A stretch of DNA of 64,000 nucleotides, from positions 6,871,772-6,935,771 of the forward strand of contig CAIIXF020000002.1 of NCBI GenBank assembly GCA_903813345.2. The letters run 5' to 3'. The notes under the pieces are model-generated. The model saw nothing but the letters and a program-made list of their open reading frames with translations. It was not told the origin of the DNA and made no database searches. The position numbers were made by a program, and so were the translations under genes. The stretch comes from Owenia fusiformis. Taxonomy: Eukaryota; Annelida; Polychaeta; Sabellida; Oweniidae. Shown here piece by piece: positions 20,401-31,785 of this stretch. Position 1 is the stretch's first letter, and each line of letters starts with the position of its first letter.

Positions 20401-23400
20401 TTGTAAACTTCCGATTTCTCTCGATTATCCTAATCAATCCTGATTTTGTCCCGATTTTTTGTAAACCCCGATTTCCTCCCGATTTTCATTGTAAACTCCC
20501 AATTTGTCAAGATTATCCTAAACAATCCCGATTTTTCCAGATTTTTTTTATAGAAATACAGATTTTCTCCCGATTTAAAAAAAAATCCCGACTTCTCCCG
20601 ATTTTTAAAACGAAAATATCCCGATTTTCATTTTTTACTTGACAGTTATGGGTCTGTATTGTGTTTGTAGATAATGTAGCTATTGCCTGAAAAACAACAA
20701 ATCAGTAACTTAATTTTTATTTTAATAATGTATTCTTAGCTATTAGTGGATGATTTTATCAAAGGTAGAATTATGGTTGCCTTTTAAATATTTTTTACGT
20801 AGTTTAACACCTATTATTTTGGGGCCATATATAGTTGTCATCTGGTCGGCTAGGTCCACTCCTCCCATGCTCTTGTTGTATTGATGAATCATTTCTGTCT
20901 TGTTTTCTCTTCTCCCCTGCCAGTCGTAACTTTTTTTTCCGGAAAACAATATTTCCAAATATATAGGGGTTATGCACTGGGATGTTTTGGATGCAGGGAA
21001 TATACCGAGGGATATTCCATGTATCCAAACCGACCGTGCATAACTGGTGTATATCATACTTTTTTAAAACTTTTTTAAACTTTTGAAAAATTCCCGGGAG
21101 CGGGATGGATATATTATATCTGCTCGCATTTGGCCAGGAGCGGGACATATACAATATATCCTGCCCTCTCCTCAGATCAGTGATATATATTCCCGAGTGA
21201 TATCTACCCCAAACCCATTTAAGTATGAGATCCGCATGAATATCTACCAAGTATGTTGAGTTACAGTATATATAAGCTACATGTATAAGGCTGAGGCAGG
21301 CAATGTTACTGCCCTACCGATATTTTTTAGCATTTTTGAATAAAATTACAACAAGAAAATATACAGTTCAAAGTGATTTAATCCTATTTGGCTCACATTC
21401 ATCATTCATTATATTTCGTTAATTTTATAAAAACATGATATAAGTCACACCGGAATAGCACAAATGGCGGACATAACTGTCACTTCAACTCTTCAATCAC
21501 TTGGTCCTCGTTTCATGGGACTTTATCATCGCCAATTTAGTACATGTACGAGGGGTGATCAATAAGTAATGGACGTTTTTTTACACAGATGATTTTTATA
21601 GACCAAACATTCTGAAGCTATCTTAGCTTGCTTACCATGCAATGCAGTTGAATGCAGGCTGAACAAAACAAACCACCATTATGGTCATGAATTACCCCAT
21701 TTTGTTATGCCATAGTTGATTTTGAATATTTTATCATCACTATGTGGTATTCATGCCACATTCATTCCACATGGCCCTCTACATATGTTCCATCAAGTGC
21801 TACATGTACACAATTCCTCATCATCTAACTCAAGATTGTGAGACAAGGCTGAATCCATTCTCTGACATGGTGGCAAGATGCAGTTGCACAGATTGTTGTA
21901 TTTCATCAATGTCAATAAACCTGCATCCTTTCTCTATATAAATAAGTAGTATAGAAATAAATAAGTCTGATAAAGACTTGTTTGATGGGAAAAATTGATG
22001 ATAAAATGTGCCTTATATTTTTATGTTTTGAATATTGTATTTAGGCCGCCATAATATTGGACTCAACCGATATAGACCAAATGGCTTTGGCTATGATATA
22101 TCCACCATGTTATTCATAGCTACAAATGAGGGTTTACAGGTGATATGTTCACATATCTAAATTTCTATCTCTGATATCCTTCAGTAATACGAGTTGACAT
22201 AATCCCAGTTTCAATGTGACCAATACCAATATGGTGATTTTGAAATTATATCTCATTGCTTTTGACAAAATTGCCTTATCTCTGGCTTTAGATTTACAAG
22301 TCCGCAGTTGATGGGATCCTGGTCTGCTTATATGAACAATAACGCACAATGGATACAGGCAGACCTTGGTCAAGTTATGTTTGTGAGGGGTATCATAACT
22401 CAAGGTAGAAATGCGGTAAACCAGTGGGTTACATCGTACAAGTTTTTCTTTGGGAAAGATGTGGATAGCCTACGGGAATATGGAATGGTAGGTACACAAT
22501 CTTAACCCTAGAAGCCCTAGGGGGAGGGGGTCAAAATTGGCATCTGGTATGATTTTCAGTTGCTGGAGCTACAGATATAACAAATGTTTTCTGAAAAAAT
22601 CAACAAAATTGTACATAGGGTAATTGATTTATTATGATGTAATCATCAGCTCCAATAGACAAAATCGGAAATCAGCTAGCACTAATTCTACCACACTGTA
22701 GAATAAAATTACGCAATCTTACATTTTCATGGTTGTTAAAGTTATTACACCAAAATCCAGAGAATTGAATGATGTATATTTGGAGAAGGTTTGAACATCC
22801 TGGCTTTACTTATAAGAATTTTATAAGGGGGTGCCCTTTTGAACCCCCCCCCTAAGGTGTTCGTGTGACATTTTTTTTACCTTAGGGCTTCTAGGGTCAA
22901 ATGAGTGATTTGGTCGACTTTTATGTTGTTTTGGACTATACGTTCAGGAAATCTGTGGTCAATCTATGTTTATTTTATTTTTGAGGGATTTTAACTCACC
23001 GTAGAAATTAATAAGCCGTACCAAACTATAGAATATAAAGGTTCCACAGTGTTTAATGTGGTAAACCTAACCTAAAAGCTCAGTTACATTTGCTCTACGG
23101 CGACCGTACGTCGATCGTAGTTCATTAAAATTTGCAAACTACAGTCGCTTTACAGTTTTCGTACAGATTAGTAATCAATATTAATTATTTTTATTTCCAC
23201 GGTAACCGTCGAAGTTGCATAGATTCTTTAATTAATCATCTCAGAAAGTTTGAGACTAACGATGCCAATAATAAATGAAGTATTACAATTTAAATCATTG
23301 ACATTTTTTATAATACCCAGATTGCCTTTTGAAAATGCATGAATTTCCATAGAATTTCGTCAGGAAGTGCAGATATCAATTTTAAAAATGTTTGAAAAGG

Positions 23401-26400
23401 TAGATAAATAAATCATTGATATATTTCAGGTTGAAATCCAAAACAACAATCTTTACAATAATACTGTTCATGCCTCATATGCATTTCCAGATTCACTTTT
23501 TATACATTTAGCCAGAGAAATATGTTATGTATGATGTTAACACTATTGTAATTTCTATTTCGTCTGATAGAAATAAAAGCACCGGGGGTGTACTGAGACT
23601 ATTAAGAAAGAGCAGATTGACATAAAAAACGCCGAAAAGCTGGATGAAAATAATATCTTATTCACTTGAATTTAATATTTAGTATCGAGCGAGCAGGCCA
23701 ACAACAATTTTAGAATTTTAGAATATTTCTGGCTCATGTCATTCCTCGTTTTTACTTTATTTCAGGAAAACTAAAGATTTTTACCATAATATATTATTTT
23801 TCTCTAAGAATGGCTACCATTCTTATATTATTAGGGAGAATTAAACATTTCCACCCGTTTTTGAACTTCGAATGCATAATAACTTCACCAATTTATATTG
23901 GTGAAGTTATTATTTGTATTTGAGATTGTTAAGAATAGATTAATATTATGTCAATTGTACATGTTGCTTGTGATTCATTCACCCCTATAGATCGGATTCT
24001 ACCTTTAACCAGAGTCTTAAGGGACAATGAAGAACCAGGTTCCTTAATGTGTGGGCTCAATCAAGCACCATACAAATCTTTTTGCCTCAAATGAGATCTC
24101 AGAATACTCACTCTTAAAAATGAATTACTTGAGTATTTCCCAAGTATTTCTCAAGTATAAAAATTACTTAAAGTTAAATACTCAGTTTTACTTCATTTTA
24201 CTTAGGTTTAACTTATATTGTCATTTTGAGTTTTTTAATTGCTTAATTATGTAAATGAGTATTACAATTACTACAGTAAGTATTTCAATTTCTCTCCTTG
24301 CATTAGTAAATTCACCATAAATGAATTATTTAAAAATTACTTAAAAATTATTCAGTAGTTCAAGATTATTTAAGTAATTTTTGACTTAAAATGAGTAGTA
24401 CAATTTCTCAATATAAGGAAATCCAAGTAATAATTTTCAAGAGTGCTGTTTTCTCTTGATGCTGAATCAGATTTTCTTCATCTTACTTATTTATCTTCAG
24501 ATACTTCTAATATAATTCCATTTTCTGGAAATTATTTCAGATGATACTGAACCTTATGTATTTTACTGACACAATGACAATCTGGTACTTTAATTTGAGA
24601 CATGACTAATGCCAGTACAAAAGTGTTGCTTTGAATAACATTCTGATATCAGTAAATTTTCAAATAGACCCCTACTGTCTGTTTACCTTATTACTCAACT
24701 ACCCATGGAGATTTATTTACCCTTCTGCAGGAACAACTGTACAATTAATTCCTGTATATCCATCCAAAATTGTATTGAAATCTATGCATTCTCAAATAAA
24801 AAGTAGAAATAAAAATATTGACGTTTTTTGGCCCATTCTGTATATGATGAACGTTCCTTAGCACTATTCAATTCTACTAAAGAACAAGAAAAAATCAATA
24901 AATATATTTGAAATCATTTTACCATGATTACAGCCTTATACCGCTGTGTTATTCTAGATTCTACAAGGTAACAGTGATAGAGATACGAAGGTTCAAAATA
25001 TGCTGCATCCACCTGTAGAAGCAAGATTCGTCCGACTCAACCCTCAAACCTACTACGCTTACACCAGTCTGAGATTTGATGTTATTGGCTGCCCACTAGG
25101 TAATAATAGAATTTATGATTCATATGCTCATTTAGCTGTAAGTTACTTGCTTGTTGCATAACAAATGGTAACAAAATATATATGTTTGTTGCGGTTAATT
25201 TATTAGCACTTTGCAAAGAAAACATATTGTACATGTTATGCAAGTTGGGCCAAAAAACTGAGGGAGGTGGAGGGGAATGGGTGGCGTAATAAAAATAATA
25301 TAAACGTATGCAGTTTGCACAATCAAAATTAGAGTCCATGTAAATGTACTGCTTGTTTTTAGTTTTTTTTATTTTCTTATTAATTACTAATTGTCTAAAG
25401 ACAAGAATCAAATCAAGTATGGCATTTAATTGTTTAGATTATGTATACTGTGCTACTTGAATTTTATATGTTTTCAACAACTTATTTGATTTTACAATTT
25501 CGTTAAAGTATAGTTTTTTTTATTTTCTTATTAATTACTAATTGTCTAAAGACAAGAATCAAATCAAGTATGGCATTTAATTGTTTAGATTATGTATACT
25601 GTGCTACTTGAATTTGAATTGTAAAATACAATAGGGGTAAATTCATTTTCGGTTACAAGGAACCATTTGACGTAACAATTTTGTACAAATTGTTTATAGT
25701 GCCTACACTATTATGATTTACTGGTATATTTCCGTTAAACGTGTGATGTTTAGAAGTGTATTTGTGTAGAATGAGACTAATAGGGAAAATTGGTTGAACT
25801 GTTTTAACATCTAGGAAAAAGAAACGATAGTCAAAGATTTAAATAGAATCGTCAAATATTCCAATATGGTCAGGAATATTAGCCAATAACAAACTAAGTC
25901 CCAAAAGAAACAGTTTTCATGGTTTGTGAAACAAAACTGTTGGCTTTATCACCTTGTAATTCTCTTTTACCTCAAATTCTTACCTTAATTCCTTGCCATT
26001 TTTCTATACTAAATCTGTATACTAAGTATATTATGACGCTTGTCACATTCCACTTTTTATATGGAGATAATTTCAGAATATTCTGAGAACCACATACAAT
26101 GTGTCATCTCACGGAATATAAAATCTGAAATCTAATAATAATCTGATAATCTGCAACTTTTATTTTAGGCATTAGGCAAGGCTTATACCACACTAAAAAA
26201 TGTTCCTTCAAATATTGTCCTATTAAGTATTATGAAGTTGCCTTCAGTCTTCTGGTGTTTGTTAACATTTCTTCCCCAACCACAAGTTCAGACAAATGAA
26301 AATGAAAAAGTGTTTTTTCATCGTCAGTAAAATGAGAAAATATCATCGCCAAATAATGTATGAACGTCTTATAGCTCACTCAGTAGTATTTGGTAGTTGG

Positions 26401-28854
26401 CCTGATTAATATCCATCATTTTCCTTTGTAGAACCTGAAAATGTTGGCGCCTGGGTCAATGTCACTTTGGCAAGACAATTTTGGGTTAAAGAAGTCAGTA
26501 TGATCCAGAGTCGTGAGAGCCTCATGACGCAAGCCCGAAAAGTCAAAATGGATTTCAGCGACGGTTCAACAACCAAGGTAATTATAATTGATCACATAAG
26601 GTCAATCACCAGTCTTGTGTTTGAATGCATATGTCAACATTTTAGTACCTGTATTGGTTTAAATATTGTCTATACTAGATGGATATGTTCGATATAAAGT
26701 CAACTGACACACATAGCTGGGAGTCTGTGAGATTTGATCCACCTCTTCTTGCCAATTGGATAAAAATAACATTCATTGAAGCGTATGTGGAATCAACAGA
26801 ACCATTTGGAATAGTGGAACTGGACATACTTGCTGGTAACTAATTTCAGTCACTAGACGTATTGTGCAAAAATTGACTATACCTTAAATTAATGAACATT
26901 TGAGTAACAAGAGTAAATAATATAGTTTGGCCTAAGGAAATATGTGCAGCCACATAAATTGCAGTTAAAATGGATAAATTGTTCATGTTGTTTATATCAT
27001 TTGCAGATTTTGGACAATTGACTAATCAGGCTGCTCTCATTGGAACTGCAACGTCATCATCTCAATTCAACTCGGATCTTGCTGCACATAACGCAATTGA
27101 TGGGACACTCATTGCCAATTTTGCTTTTCAATGGAACACGTGGGAAGGCCAATGGATTTCAATTGCGTTAGATGCGGAATATTGGGTACACGTGATCAAA
27201 TACGCAAACAGATGTGCAAGGAACAGTCAGCACAAGAAAGTACTTGTCCAACTGTACGATGCGTCGTCAAGTTTGAAATGGGGAATTTCCGTAAGATTCC
27301 ATGCATTTAAACACCAAAGGTGGTAGCTCAAAGTGTTTAGAGTAATGTTTTGAGACATTTCAAATATGAGTGGAAATTTATTTCATAAATCAAACCAAGA
27401 ATTTTTACTTTGATGGATTTGAACCATGCTACCTGCCATTTTTTGTAAAGTAAGAGGGGACAATATACTTGTTGTAACAGTGCGTATGAACCATTTCAAG
27501 TATTCTACAAAAGCCAAAATTAAGCATGTCAAAACTAAAACTTATATTTAATTTTAGTGCTTACAATGTATTTGATACGACTTACTAGCAATTTATCAAG
27601 TAGATTAACCTCTAGTTTATAACTTGTTTGTGAACGTATAGAATAAGGTTCCACTGGTAATAAGTTTTTCCTTCAAATCATCATAAAGGTAAAAAAGATT
27701 AATTTGATCACTGGAAAAAAATTGAGGGCGATGATTATCCTTGGTGTCACAATATTACACGTTAACATACACGTTCTATTTAATAACGTACAATTACCCC
27801 CCCCCCCCCCAATACATACTAATGAGAACTGTCTGCCAATTGGTATTAAAATGTCACTTTACACTTCCAAATAAGATTTCAAAATTTTATTTTTGTCTCA
27901 TGTTGTAATGCAGATATTTTACTTGTAGGTCAGTTCGCAAGTTTTTATGTATTTTGATGAATTTGAATGTGGAAGTTTTCGATGGACAACCCTTCCTTTA
28001 CCAAACGCTCGTTTGATAAAATCTGTGAAGTTCACAATCGAGGAAATTGTGAATGTCGAGGCGTCAGAAATAGCAACAGGGATGAGTGAAATTCAAATCT
28101 TCACAGGTAATTATTACTTAAAGACTATGACATCCTTTTTATTTCCAATCCTTTATGATTATAGTATTTGAGTGCTGTGTTTTCATATAAAGTGATAACA
28201 ATGTTTGCATCGAATATCATTTGCCACGTGTACTTTTCTAATGCAAAAAAATGCAATTTCTATAATTTGTATTTGAAGTTTTTTTTATTATATTCAAACT
28301 GTTTTCATGTTATGCTAATATTGAACTACCACAAGCTGAAATTCGTATTCCATCATTATGTTGACTGTCAGTAATATATCGATGAAAGTAGATGTTAAAT
28401 GAGTATAAATGTTGTAGGACAAAACCTTGCAAGTTCGTCAGCTCCAATTGTTCAGGAAACGTTTCAGTCTGAGAAGAGACAACTCATCCGTACACTGACA
28501 GATATGGACATGAGTGTCTGCGCCTTTGAGGTTCAGTATGTGTCTGGGTCGAGGTTTTTGTTTAACACAAATGCCATTGGACTTACTCAGTTCAAATTGG
28601 TGATAATTACGAATGGTGGAACTGCAGATGATTTTGACGTGTTTAGCACGGGTGACACGACAGCCAATGTAACAACTGCAAAGATGCTACGCTGTGACGG
28701 ACCGGAGTACCCAGGAACGGGAGAGTTCACATGGACTTGCACAACAGATGAGGGAGAAGACTCGCTTTATGCTGCAATGGTATTGGTTTCGACCTCATCC
28801 GTGTATCAGATTTGTGAGATTGAACTACAAGCTATATCTAATACACCCGAGTAG
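17483..28854 (+). CDS. WSC / F5-8 type C / galactose-binding-module secreted protein (copy 2, 729 aa)
   Basis: Twelve exons, all GT-AG and phase-consistent: 17483-17561, 17975-18094, 19127-19288, 19726-19878, 19973-20108, 22292-22487, 24958-25099, 26432-26577, 26679-26835, 27007-27290, 27929-28106 and 28418-28854, totalling 2190 nt. Order: signal peptide (residues 1-20, WFGVAATVALCANTLVYS); WSC domain (28-120; YLGCF, CFCGNSYG, CGGANRNNVY); first half of a Gal-binding module (121-171, NAIDG); complete F5/8C domain (172-329; PDSALTASGVYANDF, GNSDRDT, ARFVRLNPQ); second half of the split module (330-430); another module (431-584); a final Cys-containing module (585-729). No transmembrane segment, so secreted; probably binds carbohydrate. 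The donor of exon 4 could instead be at 19872 (same phase). Role in defence or matrix is inference. Confidence 0.85.
18335..19100. repeat. Repeated 50-bp units in intron (18.34 and 19.01-19.10 kb)
   Basis: AACTGCTATAGGGATACATT plus GCAATGAATCGTG occurs twice in tandem at 19016-19100, joined by TAAGTGTACATGTTATTAAA, and a diverged copy (AACTGCTCTAAGGATACGCAC) lies at about 18340-18400. Non-coding intronic repeats. Confidence 0.75.
20335..20640 (+). repeat. CCCGATTTTCTCC minisatellite
   Basis: About 300 bp of degenerate units built from CCCGATTT(T/C)CTCCCGATT with TTGTAAACC or ATCCTAATCAAT linkers, in the intron after 20108. Long in-frame translations here are repeat artefacts, not a gene. Confidence 0.85.
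20743..21080 (-). pseudogene. piggyBac-type transposase fragment
   Basis: The minus-strand reading contains IHQYNKSMGGVDLADQM, the strongly conserved piggyBac transposase stretch (YNK-MGGVD-ADQ) that precedes the last catalytic region. The surrounding sequence degrades and no full transposase or TTAA-flanked ends are visible. A relic inside the intron 20109-22291 of the WSC/F5-8C gene. Confidence 0.7.
21547..21580 (+). mobile_element. Solo mariner-type terminus
   Basis: TACGAGGGGTGATCAATAAG resembles the ends of mariner elements, as does the complete pair at 55196-56240. No partner end was found nearby, so it is a truncated relic. Confidence 0.4.
22502..22900. mobile_element. 400-bp MITE with CCCTAGAAGCCCTA ends
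   Basis: Left end TTAACCCTAGAAGCCCTAGG and right end the inverse of TTGACCCTAGAAGCCCTAAG. It starts 15 bp after the donor of the F5/8C exon ending at 22487, so it sits almost on the splice site. Non-coding; contains C-rich runs. Confidence 0.8.
23881..23916. repeat. 15-bp perfect palindrome
   Basis: ATAACTTCACCAAT and its inverse ATTGGTGAAGTTAT around a 4-6 base loop, in an intron. Strong hairpin potential; no known function. Confidence 0.7.
24109..24445. mobile_element. MITE with CACTCTTAAAAATGAATTAC ends
   Basis: Left CACTCTTAAAAATGAATTAC and right (reversed) CACTCTTGAAAATTATTAC; the arms continue as TTG-AGTATTTCC / TTGGATTTCC. AT-rich interior of AAGTA/TACTT words. Intronic. Confidence 0.72.
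25361..25614 (+). repeat. About 103-bp direct duplication in intron
   Basis: The block from AGTTTTTTTTATTTTC to TGTGCTACTTGAATTT occurs at about 25361-25463 and again at about 25512-25614, nearly identical, with a 50-bp spacer. A recent local duplication. Confidence 0.85.
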
Positions 28855-29537
28855 TCAATCCTCATAAAATTCCTGGGGTCTGAATGAACATATATTCCTA
28901 TTGCGAATTAATAATCCTGATGTGAAAATTGACAAACAGTTCTGTAGTGTACATATTATTATCGTTTTTATTGTAAATACTGCTAATTTTTTTCTTCTAG
29001 AACTTCACTGTTCATCGTCTTTTTTACAATTTAGATGTTCTTGAAAAAAATCTAGGTGATCATATACTAATGTATAACAAAATATGTGAAGAAGAGCTTT
29101 TTAAAAATAATTATCAAGCAGTTATTTACAAACATTGCTTATTTTCTTACAGGTAGACCTGCACTGTCGATTGTTTTTTAACAATTCAAATGTTCTTTAA
29201 AAAATTTAGGATAGATAATACTGATTTATAACAAAATGTGTGAAAACTAGTAAGGTTTCTTGAAAAAATGTTTTAATTCAACATTGGCTTCAATGGGAAA
29301 ATGTTTTAAATAAAAAATAAACAATTCAAATTCTCTTTAATTGTGTGGGAAATCAGAATTAATAAAAAAAAGATTTATAAAAATTCACCGTGCAGATATT
29401 TAAGAAATATAAAATAACTTTTTCATATTATCATTAATTTATATTATTGTCTCTAATGACTCGTATTGCCACAAACACAAATGTGTCATATGAAAAGAGA
29501 TCAAGAAAATGTATTGTGGACGGTTTAAAATAGATTC

Positions 29538-29592
29538 CGTTGGGTTTCGAACCCACTCTCTTGGGGTTTAAAACTTTCAACTCCCAACACCT
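29538..29592 (-). repeat. tRNA-like fragment with consensus B box
   Basis: The minus strand reads GGGTTCGAAACCC, a full RNA polymerase III B box, preceded by TGTTGGGAGTTG. No complete cloverleaf is visible; most likely a tRNA-derived SINE remnant. Confidence 0.4.
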
Positions 29593-30023
29593 ACCTTAAT
29601 TTATAATTCTGTTTATGAATCTTGAAGCGCCTAGGCGGGACACATAGCCCCGTATAAAGCCTATACATAACTTTGAACGTTTTTTAAAGTTATGAGAGTT
29701 GTTTAAATGTTATAAGATGTGCTATGTGACGATTTTCAATTTAATTTTTGTTCAAAGATTATGAATTTATGTTAAACGAAATGTTAGTTGTCACGTACAT
29801 ACATTGTTCAGTAAAATATAATAAGCACCGATGCAATCTTATATTATATGAAAAGTTGTTAAAATTACCACACTTTAGTTGTACATGATGTAATTGCGCT
29901 AATACGATAGAAAACCACGATTTGTTGAAATCATTTTTAATTCTTTACTAGGGACATTTAATAATTAGCATACGATATTTTTGTGAGATGATTGTGTATA
30001 CACGGTCTCGTTTACATCGTTCC

Positions 30024-30058
30024 GTATTAATGTTTTTTGACATTAATACGGAATAAAT
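30024..30058. repeat. 14-bp perfect palindrome TTCCGTATTAATGT
   Basis: TTCCGTATTAATGT-TTTTTG-ACATTAATACGGAA. Strong hairpin potential, no gene adjacent. Confidence 0.75.
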
Positions 30059-31064
30059 CATACCATTTCATGAAAAATGGTGATCTCGTCCTACGGAAAT
30101 TGAGATTATGTTTCACAGCAAGTTCGCACGGCGATACTGTATAGCACATGCTCTATAGGGAATTGATTCTACTTTCACCAAACACCAAACACATCTCTGT
30201 TGATATAATAATGAAAAAGCCTTAGGGCCCCAACCTCCTTTGTTTACATTTACAAAAACGTGAAAAAATGACAAAACTTGTCATAAATTTTTAATCTAAA
30301 ACTCTTGAAACCGATATCACTTGGCAGCGACAGAGCTCGAGTCTTTCACGAACCGAACATGTCAATTTGGTTCGTAATATCTCCAAATAATTAAACGATT
30401 TCAACATTTTAAAAAACTCGATGCTTGTCTACGTGTCAGGTAAATAACGAGCCAGAGGTACATTAATGCACATTAACAGTCTGTTGCATCGGGTACCTTA
30501 CCTGTTACTGTAATAAAGGTGTAATATAAATGAGAATGCATTGAACGTTGTAAGGGCAAGCTTTCTAAATTGCCTCATTATTTGAGTAACAATTAGAAAG
30601 CTAATTATTTGTAGAGTCTTACGAATACATATATCCAGGCTGCATCCAATCAAAACAAGCTATAAACAATGCGGAAATCGATAACTGAAAAAAAGTTAAC
30701 AGTTCTTGTAGTTATTTTCTCGATTTATAAGTTCTGAGAAAGAGAAAAATGACCTCTACTTGACATTTTTCACAGGGTGTGGAAAAACACATATGTTAAG
30801 ATCTAACGTAATTTTCCTTTTTACATACAAATTATCTAAGAAAGACATGCACATCAAAATGATCGTGAGACAGTATTCAAATATTCCCCTTTCCTAGATT
30901 GTCCCTTCTTAGCTTGTGCCATGGCCTATATTGTGTAGCGCAATCTTCTTCATCGATATTCATGGTTAGAATGTGACAAATAGCACAAAATAGAAATTTG
31001 CAAAAAAACTTTTAATAACAAAGAACTTAATATAATTTTTGCAATCATACTGTAAGCCAGTTAA

Positions 31065-31310
31065 TCACCAAAGGCAGGGTTTCAAAACCGTTTTCTAAGC
31101 CGGTGTGAAAAAATGATGGTCCCCAGGGATTATGGTCCCCTTTCTTAACTGCCCTTACTGGTCCCTATTGCGTATAAGATAATAAGGGAAAGAGTTGTAT
31201 TTAGGTCACCATTATACATCAATGGAGAGTAGGACCATAATTTGATAGGACCCCTACCCTTTTACACCGGTTTCTTGGTGAATTAAAAAATCACTCGAAA
31301 CCGGCTTTGT
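31065..31310. repeat. Probable MITE with CCGGTGT ends
   Basis: TTCTAAGCCGGTGTGAAAA near the left and TTTTACACCGGTTTCTTGG near the right are inverted, with further inverted GGTCC(C)/GGACC blocks inside. Boundaries approximate. Confidence 0.5.
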
Positions 31311-31785
31311 ATATTTGCCATCGAGGAATCCGCGTGTCGGACTCCGCCAACGCAGGAAGATAGTTTTTTTTATTTGCGTAAAAAGGCTTTTTTTTTATTT
31401 GCGCAAAAATTGTATTTAATGATAAGTTTCATGCAAATCATATGTATGCATTATCAGAACATATTCTCATTAATGCAAATAAACTTGACGTTTCATTCAT
31501 ATGCAATTCAAATCCTACGTATGTGTGGGCATTATCACTATAAACCTACATTAATGTATAATTTAGTTAAGCAAATGCTGGCATTATTAGGCAGTTTAAT
31601 AATCTATTTTTGTTCATCGACTCTATCAACTAATTATAATTATATCCGTATATGAAAAGTGATAAGCGCAAAATCAGAATTGAGTTTTGAAAAGATGATG
31701 TTAACAAAAATGAATAAAAGCACCACACCGAGGTGGGACTGACTCAAATAAATAAACCTAATAAAGAATACAACATACCACTAAA

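Larger units (their letters stand above)
28855..31785. other. Gene-free interval between the lectin-like gene and the transporter
   Basis: No exon recognised. Contains two diverged copies of a roughly 135-bp unit (about 29005-29135 and 29155-29275), a tRNA-like fragment (29538-29592), a 14-bp palindrome (30024-30058) and a MITE-like inverted pair (31065-31310). Otherwise AT-rich. Confidence 0.55.

Noticed and set aside
20804-21250. 148-codon minus-strand open frame overlapping the piggyBac relic
   Set aside because: Different frame from the piggyBac motif; reads repeat-rich intron. Only the YNKSMGGVD frame is meaningful.
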